A DNA stretch of 45,711 nucleotides, taken from assembly GCA_943327315.2 (NCBI GenBank), contig CALPWQ020000006.1, forward strand, positions 1 to 45,711, written 5' to 3'. The DNA comes from Chitinophaga pinensis. Lineage in GTDB: Bacteria; Bacteroidota; Bacteroidia; Flavobacteriales_D; Crocinitomicaceae. The position numbers and the translations under genes are program-made. The notes beneath the pieces are model-generated. The model did not search any database. It saw only the letters and a program-made list of their open reading frames with translations, and was not told the DNA's origin. The number at the start of each line of letters is the position of its first letter. The stretch's first letter is position 1. Below, piece by piece: positions 32,588 to 40,079 of this stretch.

Positions 32588-33778
32588 ATGCGTTTAGCGA
32601 ACATGATTAAAATTCAAATCCTTATTCTTTGTTTCATGACATACTCTGTCTTTGGTCAGACGTGGCAACAATTGGAGGATTTTCCGGGTACACCTCGAGA
32701 TGATGGGAGTTGCTTTGTGATCGATTCCTTTGTCTATACAGGCTTGGGGCGTGACAATGGGTTCAGCTGCATGCGCGATTTTTACCGCTACAACGGAGTG
32801 ACAATGGCATGGTCTGATTGTGAGGATCTGCCACTTGGCGAGGAGAGGCAATACGCCGTGGGTGCATCCAACAATGGAATCGGTTATGTTTTTGGCGGTG
32901 TAAAATGTGATGGGACCTATTGCAATGATTTGTGGGAATACAATCCACTTTCGAACAGTTGGTCAGTGCTGGCACCATTGCCTGCTGAGGGAAGAAGCGG
33001 AGCTGTTCACTTTGTCATGAACGACACCATCTATATCGTAGGAGGGAAAAATCAACAAGGAATAGGAACGGATGTTTGGGGCTACGACATCAACAACAAC
33101 CAATGGTCGCAAAAAACCGCGCTTCCAGGCAATGGCATTTGGAGAGGTACGTCCTTCGCGTACAACAATCTTGGCTTTGTGGGCATGGGCCGTAACAACT
33201 TGAACAACCAAACTGATTTGAATACAGAGTTTTATCAGTACAATCCGACAACACAGCAATGGTTTTCCCTTCCGAATCCAGGTCTTTCGCCAAGGTGTTA
33301 CATTGGTACCGCCCAAATCAATCACCTCGTGTCCTTTTTTGGTGGATTGGATGCGTCGAACCTGGTTTTGAATGATCTTCAAGTCCTCGACATCAATACT
33401 TGGGTGCTTACTGGATCGACTTCCTTCATTTCCACCCCTAGAAAAGGAACAATGTCTTTCGCCTTTGGCCCTGACTTTTATTTCACCACAGGAATTTCGA
33501 ACACTGAGCGCTTCAAAGAAACGTGGCGAATTTCCAATGTGTTAGATGTGCCAACTCAAACTTTTTCATGGAGTGCTTATCCAAACCCGTGCGCTGAAAT
33601 CTTGACTGTTCATACAAACATTGGAGTAGCAATCACCATGATTGACCTTTCCGGAAGAATCGTCTATTCATCAATTGCGGAAAATCTAGAAACGAACATT
33701 GATGCAACTGTCCTTTTTAATGGCTCTTACATACTTAAGACCGAAGATCGACATCAAACCATCCAAATCCAACATTAG
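32588..33778 (+). CDS. Kelch-repeat exported protein, T9SS-like C-terminus
   Basis: 396 residues. Signal peptide (MIKIQILILCFMTYSVFGQ, preferred start Met6 or the Met1 at 32588). Kelch repeats recognisable as WEYNPLSNSWSVLAPLP, VWGYDINNNQWSQKTALP and YQYNPTTQQWFSLPNPG with GG pairs between (YVFGGVKC, YIVGGKNQ, SFFGGLDA). The last ~70 residues (SWSAYPNPCAEILTVH to GSYILKTED) follow the T9SS type A pattern but end IQIQH instead of the usual basic V.K, so secretion by SprA is likely but not certain. The stop codon overlaps the recJ stop codon. Confidence 0.8.
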   Translation: MRLANMIKIQILILCFMTYSVFGQTWQQLEDFPGTPRDDGSCFVIDSFVYTGLGRDNGFSCMRDFYRYNGVTMAWSDCEDLPLGEERQYAVGASNNGIGYVFGGVKCDGTYCNDLWEYNPLSNSWSVLAPLPAEGRSGAVHFVMNDTIYIVGGKNQQGIGTDVWGYDINNNQWSQKTALPGNGIWRGTSFAYNNLGFVGMGRNNLNNQTDLNTEFYQYNPTTQQWFSLPNPGLSPRCYIGTAQINHLVSFFGGLDASNLVLNDLQVLDINTWVLTGSTSFISTPRKGTMSFAFGPDFYFTTGISNTERFKETWRISNVLDVPTQTFSWSAYPNPCAEILTVHTNIGVAITMIDLSGRIVYSSIAENLETNIDATVLFNGSYILKTEDRHQTIQIQH

Positions 33779-35490
33779 GCGTGTTGCGCTTCACGAATGT
33801 CTTTGATGTTCAATTGCAATGTTTCCTTGCCATTCCATGCATTGATTTCCAAAGTAAAGGCGATATCGTAGGGCATGCCGTGTGTGATGAGGTCAACTTT
33901 GTCGGCCATGTTGAAGGCAATGGCATCGATGGCTATGTCGTATTGTGGCTGAGTCACTAAGAGCTTGAGGTGAGCATCTTTTAAAATGCGAAAATCTCGG
34001 GAGTATACATTGCGCGCCATAAATATTGGAGTCATATTCCCCGGTCCATGCGGTTCAAATCCCGCCAAATCGCGTTTAAGTTGTGGCACCATCGTTCTGT
34101 TCTCTGTTTTGGAGAAAATTTGATTGAATTCCACCTCCAAGTCGATTTTCACCGTAGGAAATTCATCTTCAGCTGAAATGGTTTGAACCACTACGGACTC
34201 AAACTTTTCCATGAATGGTTTGACATTCTCTAAAGGCATGGTCATCCCTGCTGCATGTCGGTGACCGCCAAATTGTTCAAGGTGTTCAGCACATTGGCAC
34301 AAGGCACCATAGAGATCAAAATCATTCACAGTGCGCGCCGATCCTGTTGCTTTCCCGTTTGATTCCGTCAAAACGATGGTCGGTCGGAATCGTTTTTCAA
34401 TGAGGCGAGAGGCAACGATGCCAACAACACCTTTGTGCCAATCCGGTCGGAAGACAACTGTCGATTTTTTCACATCGTATGCCGGATCGTCTTCCATCAT
34501 GTCAATCGCTTGCGCAGTAATCGCCTTGTCGAGTGCCTTGCGGTTTTGATTGTCTTGGTCAATTTCCCTCGCCAAGGATTGGATTGAGGCCAAATTTTCC
34601 GAGATCATGAGTTCAACCGCAATGCGTCCACTGCGAAGTCGACCTGCGGCGTTGATACGTGGAGCAATAATGAACACCACATCGGTGAGCGTCAGTGGAA
34701 ATTCCTTTTTCGCTACAGCGAGCAATTCGCGAAAGGCCAAGCGCGGACGAGTATTGAGCTGTTTTAGTCCGTGTGCACATAAAATGCGATTCTCACCTGT
34801 AATCGCCACAATGTCGGCGCCAATGCTGATGGCCAATAGATCGAGGTTTTCCAATAAATCGCTCATTGGCCACTCGTTCCGTATGGTTAATCCTTGAAGT
34901 AATTTAAAACCAACCCCACAGCCGGAAAGTTCTTTGTAAGGATAGGGACAATCGATGCGTTTGGGATCGAGAACCAAGCAATTTGGTAGTTCATCCCCGG
35001 GTTGGTGGTGGTCACACACAATGAATTCAACGCCTTTTTCTTTGGCATAAGCCACATGACCGACAGAACGTATTCCGCAGTCTAAAGAAATGATGAGTGA
35101 AAAATCATTCTCAGCGGCGAAGTCAATTCCGATGAAACTCACCCCATATCCTTCGGCATAGCGGTCGGGAATATAAAAATCGACCTTGTCATAGTGTTTT
35201 TTCAGCTGCGTGTACATCAATGCCACGGCTGTTGTACCGTCCACATCGTAATCCCCAAAGAGTAGAATTTTCTCTCCCGTCTCCATCGCTTTATTCACTC
35301 GATCAACCGCTTCACTGAGGTCCTTCATCAGAAAAGGATCATGCAAGCCCTTCAAATCGGGATTAAAGAAGGCATTGGCTTCCACAGGACTTTGAATCCC
35401 ACGCTGCATCAAGAGCTTTGACACCACACAATTTGGTTTGAATGCAGGATTTGGTGCAGGGAGAGGTTTTGTGAGCCAACGCTTATTCAT
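33775..35490 (-). CDS. recJ: Single-strand DNA exonuclease RecJ
   Basis: 571 residues. 5'-3' ssDNA exonuclease of recombination and repair, DHH superfamily. Acid cluster DYDVDGT (80-86), CDHHQPGD with DHH at 160-162, GGHRHAAGMT in the DHHA1 domain, and a C-terminal OB-like part (IAIDAIAFNMADKVDLI). Normal length. Stop overlaps the Kelch gene stop by 3 bases (TTAG read on both strands). Start ATG at 35488-35490 is immediately preceded by a heptamer repeat, so its leader is repeat DNA. Confidence 0.95.
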   Translation of the reverse strand: MNKRWLTKPLPAPNPAFKPNCVVSKLLMQRGIQSPVEANAFFNPDLKGLHDPFLMKDLSEAVDRVNKAMETGEKILLFGDYDVDGTTAVALMYTQLKKHYDKVDFYIPDRYAEGYGVSFIGIDFAAENDFSLIISLDCGIRSVGHVAYAKEKGVEFIVCDHHQPGDELPNCLVLDPKRIDCPYPYKELSGCGVGFKLLQGLTIRNEWPMSDLLENLDLLAISIGADIVAITGENRILCAHGLKQLNTRPRLAFRELLAVAKKEFPLTLTDVVFIIAPRINAAGRLRSGRIAVELMISENLASIQSLAREIDQDNQNRKALDKAITAQAIDMMEDDPAYDVKKSTVVFRPDWHKGVVGIVASRLIEKRFRPTIVLTESNGKATGSARTVNDFDLYGALCQCAEHLEQFGGHRHAAGMTMPLENVKPFMEKFESVVVQTISAEDEFPTVKIDLEVEFNQIFSKTENRTMVPQLKRDLAGFEPHGPGNMTPIFMARNVYSRDFRILKDAHLKLLVTQPQYDIAIDAIAFNMADKVDLITHGMPYDIAFTLEINAWNGKETLQLNIKDIREAQHA

Positions 35491-35556
35491 GAGTTACGAG
35501 TTACGAGTATGAGTTATGAGTTACGAGTTATGAGATACGAGTTACGGATTACGAAT
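35491..35556. repeat. Heptamer repeat GAGTTAC abutting the recJ start
   Basis: About nine degenerate copies of a 7-base word (GAGTTAC/GAGTTAT, one copy 6 bases, variants GAGATAC and GGATTAC), starting exactly at the base before the recJ ATG on the minus strand. The phase slips by one base at 35505-35510. Confidence 0.8.
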
Positions 35557-35592
35557 TTGGTAATTTAAAGATGTGTTATCTAAGAATGATTG

Positions 35593-35662
35593 AGTCTATT
35601 GTCATTTGTCTCCTAGGTCCCTTGTCTTAAAATCTTAATATCCTGCTGTCTTAATATCTTGA
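35593..35662. repeat. GTCTTAATATCTT word repeat
   Basis: Second low-complexity tract in the same gap, built from GTC/TTGTC and CTTAAnATCTT words: CTTGTCTTAAAATCTTAATA then GCTGTCTTAATATCTTGAAG. It ends 4 bp before the stop of the AIM24-like gene. The rest of the gap (35557-35592) shows nothing I can name. Confidence 0.6.
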
Positions 35663-35665
35663 AGA

Positions 35666-36463
35666 CTAACGTCCATCCCCATCAAGCAAGTTCCCCAATC
35701 CGCCGAGGATACTGCCTTCTTCTTTACGAGGTCCGGTGCCATACGACAAGATCCGAGATGCCAATCGTGAAATCGGCAAGGTCTGTAACCACACTTCTCC
35801 CGGTCCGCGCAAGGTGGCGAAGAACAATCCTTCACCTCCAAAAATGGTGTTTTTGATACCGCCGACAAACTGAATATCGTAGTCAATTTCTTGGGTATAT
35901 GCGACAATACATCCGGTGTCCACACGCAGGACTTCACCCGGTTTTAGTGTGCGTTTCATGATATGTCCTCCCGCATGACAAAAAGCCATTCCGTCGCCTT
36001 CCAATTTTTGCATGATGAATCCTTCACCTCCGAATAATCCAGTACCCAGTTTGCGTTGAAACTCGATTCCAATCGCAACCCCTTTGGCCGCGCACAAGAA
36101 TGAATCTTTCTGGCAGATGAGTTTGCCGTTGTATTGTGATAGGTCAATTGGAATAATTTTTCCCGGATAAGGCGATGCGAAGGCCACACGTGCCTTACCT
36201 GTGCCATTGTGTGTAAACGCGGTCATGAACAAGCTTTCACCCGTGAGCAATCGTTTACCTGCGCCCCACAATTTTCCCATGAATCCTGCACTTTGTTGCT
36301 GTTGTGATCCATCCCCAAAGATTGTTTCCATTGCAATTCCCTCGTCCATATACATGAAGGATCCCGACTCGGCAATGGCTGTTTCTTGCGGATCGAGCTC
36401 GATTTCAACCATTTGCATTTCTTCTCCGTGAATGAAGTAATCGATTTCGTGATTTGTTTTCAT
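35666..36463 (-). CDS. AIM24/TIGR00266-family protein
   Basis: 265 residues. AIM24 family (TIGR00266): beta-rich, glycine-rich blocks [80 protein letters not shown] and [20 protein letters not shown]. Related to the N-terminal cap of phage tail/TRAP-like proteins; biochemical function in bacteria is not settled. No signal peptide. Lies 42 bp after the Pif1-like helicase gene. Confidence 0.88.
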   Translation of the reverse strand: MKTNHEIDYFIHGEEMQMVEIELDPQETAIAESGSFMYMDEGIAMETIFGDGSQQQQSAGFMGKLWGAGKRLLTGESLFMTAFTHNGTGKARVAFASPYPGKIIPIDLSQYNGKLICQKDSFLCAAKGVAIGIEFQRKLGTGLFGGEGFIMQKLEGDGMAFCHAGGHIMKRTLKPGEVLRVDTGCIVAYTQEIDYDIQFVGGIKNTIFGGEGLFFATLRGPGEVWLQTLPISRLASRILSYGTGPRKEEGSILGGLGNLLDGDGR

Positions 36464-36505
36464 ATTTCTTTGTTTTTACTGTTCGTTTTGTTCAAAATTA
36501 GCGAT

Positions 36506-38800
36506 TCAATCCCTCATTTTTGCGGCTTGCCACAAGCGAAGTTCTTCGTAGCTCACGTCATCACCTAAGCGCTCTTTCAGTGGGGTAAGGGATGTACCGG
36601 AATATTCTCCGATGAGGTCTTCCAGTTCGTCTAGGCGGTCTTGATTCAGCACCTCTTCGATGAACAATTTATCTTCTTTGATCAATACCGCGCAATGGCC
36701 GAGAATTGTTTTAACCGATAGACTTCGCTCCCTTGCCACCTGATCCGGATCAAGCCCCTCATGCAACAGTTCCAAGGTCTGTTCATAGGTGCTTTTCTTC
36801 TCTTTCTTTTCGCTGGTTTTTTTCGATTTGAGGGGTTTGATACTGTCGTCAACAACATCATCGTCCATGTCAAGGAGCGATCGGTTGTTTTGGGCTTCTT
36901 GGCGAACAATGGCCAGTTTGGCGTTCTTATAGTTGCGGATTTCATTGTTCCAAACGACCTCCTTGGTGATGTCTTTTCCCGCATGTAGCGCTTCGGTGAG
37001 TAGCCTGATTTTCTTAATTTTTAACACGGTTGAAGTCAACAATTCATCCAATTCGCCCAGTTCTTCAGCGTACGTTTTTGTTTTACGAACACGTCCCAAT
37101 TCGGCCATCTTTTTCAAATTGCTGAGCAAAACACCATCTAAAATCTTGAAGAAATACGCGTAGGCGGCCTCTGTTCGTTCATGAAGAAAGGCAAGGTCAA
37201 TGTGTTGAGATGTAAAAATTCGATCAATTTGGCTCTGAAATTTTTTAGCAGCATCATTGGCGCTATTTAGTGCTTGAAGTTGTGCAGCCAACCACGATTT
37301 GTTTTTCCCTTTTTCCGTTTTTGATCCGGCATTTCGATAAGTCGCTTCGTGAATGTGCCAAGCAGAGACAAGTCCGTACCAATCGAATGCGGCGTGCATC
37401 GTATCGTGGAGGTATTTCTTGGTGGCGTTTGTGAGGTGCGACTCAAGCATAGATTCGTCTGCTTTGTGCTGTGCAAATGACACTACCGATTGATCACTAG
37501 AAAGCCCATTCATCCGCATGGGACTGAGAAGCACCAATCCTTCGAGTGAGCGAAGGCGTGAAAGGGCAACATAGGCCTGTCCAGGCGCAAAGACATGTGT
37601 AACATCAAGCACGGCTTTGTCAAATGTGAGTCCTTGACTTTTGTGAACGGTGATCGCCCATGCAAGTTTTAGCGGATAATGGACAAAGGTACCTAGTACT
37701 TCTTCTTTGATTTCTCCCGTGCGCTCGTCCATGGCATACCGAATGTTGTTCCACTCGTAATGATCGACGGTGATGGTTTTATTCTCTTCGGGAAAATGAA
37801 CACAGATTTCTTCCTTCGATAAGGACTCAATTTTTCCCATTTTCCCATTGTAGAATTGCTTGTCCATTGCAATGTCATTTTTAATGAACATCACTTGTGC
37901 ACCTACTTTAAGTTCCATCCCCGGATCAATAGGGTACATGTGTGGCGGGAATTCTTTGGTAATTTCAGCTGAATAATGGAAACTTTTTCCTTTCAATGTC
38001 GCCAATGCTTTGGCATTCATCGTATCGGCCTTGGCGTTGTGGGTGGTGAGGGTAATGTATCCTTCTGTTTTGAGTGCGTCGAACGTTGGATTGACGTAGC
38101 GGTTCAATAGGGTTATGTCCGATTCAGTGATGCGGTTGTCGCGCAGATGATTTAGAACATCGATAAAATCTGTGTCCTGCTGACGGAAGATCGTTGAAAG
38201 TTCAATGTATAAAGCAGGTTGTTCTTGAATCACTTTTGAATTGAAGAAGAACATACCCGAATAGTGGTTGCGCAAGACATTCCACTCGTCAGGTTTTACC
38301 ACGGGTGGCAATTGCAGCAAATCACCGATGTAGAGCACTTGTACACCGCCAAAGGGTTGTGACACACGACGAACATTTCTTAAGGTCCAATCCATCGCAT
38401 CAAGTAAGTCTGCACGTAACATACTGACTTCATCAATGATCAACAACTCTAGATTTTGCATGATGGCACGGCGTTGCTTGTTCATCGTGAAATGCCGTGA
38501 CAGTGTTTCCTTGGTTTCAAACTTTACCGTAGGTGTTTCAGGCGGCTTCATAAATTCTGGAATGAATGCGCCAAAAGGCAATTGAAAAAAGGAATGGATG
38601 GTAACCCCACCAGCATTTAGGGCTGCTATACCTGTCGGAGCAACGATGACGGCATTTTTATGCGTGGATTGAATGATTTTTCGAAGAAGTGTGGTTTTTC
38701 CTGTACCCGCTTTACCCGTCAAAAAGACCGATTGATTGGTTTGGTTGATAAAGCGCTCAGTAAACTCCGCAGGATTGGAAGTGGTGTAGGTTGATTTCAT
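36506..38800 (-). CDS. Pif1-like helicase with C-terminal HTH
   Basis: 764 residues from the ATG at 38800; a start 31 codons upstream would overlap hemW and gives a non-family N-terminus. SF1 helicase: Walker A TGKAGTGKTTLL (28-39), VIVAPTGIAALNAGGVTIHS (motif Ia), LLIIDEVSMLRADLLDAM (motif II), QLPPVVKP (motif III), HKSQGLTFDKAVLDVTHVF (motif V) and YVALSRLRSLEGLVLLSP (motif VI). After a Lys-rich linker (SKKTSEKKEKKS) the end, TYEQTLELLHEGLDPDQVAR to LSVKTILGHC, is an HTH_40-type helicase-associated domain also seen on RecQ. Likely acts in repair or replication. Confidence 0.92.
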   Translation of the reverse strand: MKSTYTTSNPAEFTERFINQTNQSVFLTGKAGTGKTTLLRKIIQSTHKNAVIVAPTGIAALNAGGVTIHSFFQLPFGAFIPEFMKPPETPTVKFETKETLSRHFTMNKQRRAIMQNLELLIIDEVSMLRADLLDAMDWTLRNVRRVSQPFGGVQVLYIGDLLQLPPVVKPDEWNVLRNHYSGMFFFNSKVIQEQPALYIELSTIFRQQDTDFIDVLNHLRDNRITESDITLLNRYVNPTFDALKTEGYITLTTHNAKADTMNAKALATLKGKSFHYSAEITKEFPPHMYPIDPGMELKVGAQVMFIKNDIAMDKQFYNGKMGKIESLSKEEICVHFPEENKTITVDHYEWNNIRYAMDERTGEIKEEVLGTFVHYPLKLAWAITVHKSQGLTFDKAVLDVTHVFAPGQAYVALSRLRSLEGLVLLSPMRMNGLSSDQSVVSFAQHKADESMLESHLTNATKKYLHDTMHAAFDWYGLVSAWHIHEATYRNAGSKTEKGKNKSWLAAQLQALNSANDAAKKFQSQIDRIFTSQHIDLAFLHERTEAAYAYFFKILDGVLLSNLKKMAELGRVRKTKTYAEELGELDELLTSTVLKIKKIRLLTEALHAGKDITKEVVWNNEIRNYKNAKLAIVRQEAQNNRSLLDMDDDVVDDSIKPLKSKKTSEKKEKKSTYEQTLELLHEGLDPDQVARERSLSVKTILGHCAVLIKEDKLFIEEVLNQDRLDELEDLIGEYSGTSLTPLKERLGDDVSYEELRLWQAAKMRD

Positions 38801-38878
38801 TACATTGAAGATACTAAAAAAAGCGCTTGGGTAAAATGATTGTTCAAAGAAAATACGCGCGAACTTCAATTTCATCAC

Positions 38879-38905
38879 TTGACGTGGCAACATGACTTAT
38901 CTTTG
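38879..38905 (+). promoter_or_regulatory. -33/-7 promoter of hemW, leaderless
   Basis: TTG at 38879-38881, 16-base spacer, TATCTTTG at 38898-38905 (exact TAnnTTTG). Only CGCC separates the box from the ATG at 38910, so transcription should begin at or beside the start codon. Confidence 0.6.
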
Positions 38906-38909
38906 CGCC

Positions 38910-40031
38910 ATGGCAGGCATTTATATCCATGTTCCCTTCTGCAAAAAAAAGTGCTCCTACTGTGATTTTCACTTTAGCACCACCTTCGCCACCTACCGCG
39001 AACGCATGCTGGATACCATGCAATCTGAACTGCTCTTGCGAAAGTCAGAACTCGGAGACAATTCCATTGAAAGCATCTATTTTGGTGGAGGAACACCAAG
39101 CTTACTTTTGTCAAATGAACTAGAAGCTTTTTTGACGCGGATACACACCAATTTTAATGTGTTGGATACGGCCGAAATCACACTTGAGGCCAATCCTGAC
39201 GATGTTACTGAAGCAAATTGTACCGCTTGGAAATCCACAGGAATCAATCGATTGTCCATTGGTTTGCAGTCTTTTCGGGAAAATGATCTCACATGGATGA
39301 ACCGATCGCATTCGGCCTTGGAGGCGGAGCAATGTGTGTCGATTGCCCAAGCAGCAGGATTTTCGAACATCAGTGTCGATCTTATTTATGGCTTGCCTGA
39401 CTTGTCGCTTGAAGAATGGGATGTACACATCGAACGTGTTTTGGGTATGGGCATTCAACACCTTTCGGCCTATTGCTTGACGGTAGAGAAAAAAACGACA
39501 CTGCATAATTTGGTCAGTTCAGGTCAGCTTACTCCGGGTGGAGACGAAGCACAGAGTGCGCAGTTTATGCACTTGACCGATCGACTCACAAGCCATGGAT
39601 TTCACCATTACGAGATTTCCAATTTTGGACTTCCAGGTTTGGAGGCTAAACACAACAGCAATTATTGGAAAGGGGTGAACTATCTCGGTATTGGTCCTTC
39701 AGCGCATTCGTACAATGGCATGGAACGTCGATGGAATGTAGCCAATAATGCCAAATATATGGCGGATTTCGGGCTGAATGAAACGTGGTTCGAACAAGAA
39801 ATGCTCACTTCCAAGGAGCGTTGGAATGAATTACTGATGACAGGATTGCGCACATCATGGGGGGTGAATTTGCAGGACTTGTTTCAAATCGCAGCACCAA
39901 CAAAGGATTTTGAAGACAACCTGAAGGGCTTCGAAGAAAGGAAGTGGTTGGTTAAGACCGACACTCATGTGATTCTAACCCGTGAAGGACGTTTGATGGC
40001 GGATTACATTGCATCCGAACTCTTCATGTAG
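38910..40031 (+). CDS. hemW: Radical SAM heme chaperone HemW
   Basis: 373 residues. Start MAGIYIHVPFCKKKCSYCDF with the radical SAM cluster CxxxCxxC (Cys11, 15, 18) followed by the extra CDFHF Cys typical of HemW; YFGGGTPSLL, EANPDDV, LSIGLQSF and NISVDLIYGLPD are family blocks. The absence of the HemN-specific N-terminal extension fits HemW (heme trafficking) and not oxygen-independent CPDH, though annotations often confuse them. The ATG six codons upstream (38892) lies before the promoter box and is rejected. Confidence 0.93.
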   Translation: MAGIYIHVPFCKKKCSYCDFHFSTTFATYRERMLDTMQSELLLRKSELGDNSIESIYFGGGTPSLLLSNELEAFLTRIHTNFNVLDTAEITLEANPDDVTEANCTAWKSTGINRLSIGLQSFRENDLTWMNRSHSALEAEQCVSIAQAAGFSNISVDLIYGLPDLSLEEWDVHIERVLGMGIQHLSAYCLTVEKKTTLHNLVSSGQLTPGGDEAQSAQFMHLTDRLTSHGFHHYEISNFGLPGLEAKHNSNYWKGVNYLGIGPSAHSYNGMERRWNVANNAKYMADFGLNETWFEQEMLTSKERWNELLMTGLRTSWGVNLQDLFQIAAPTKDFEDNLKGFEERKWLVKTDTHVILTREGRLMADYIASELFM

Positions 40032-40079
40032 TCTGCTTTCCTTCGTTTTCGTATTTTTATCCCCTCAAATCAACTGCGC

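Noticed and set aside
35491-35556. CRISPR or attachment site at the heptamer repeat
   Set aside because: Degenerate 7-base words without spacers, no integrase or tRNA nearby.
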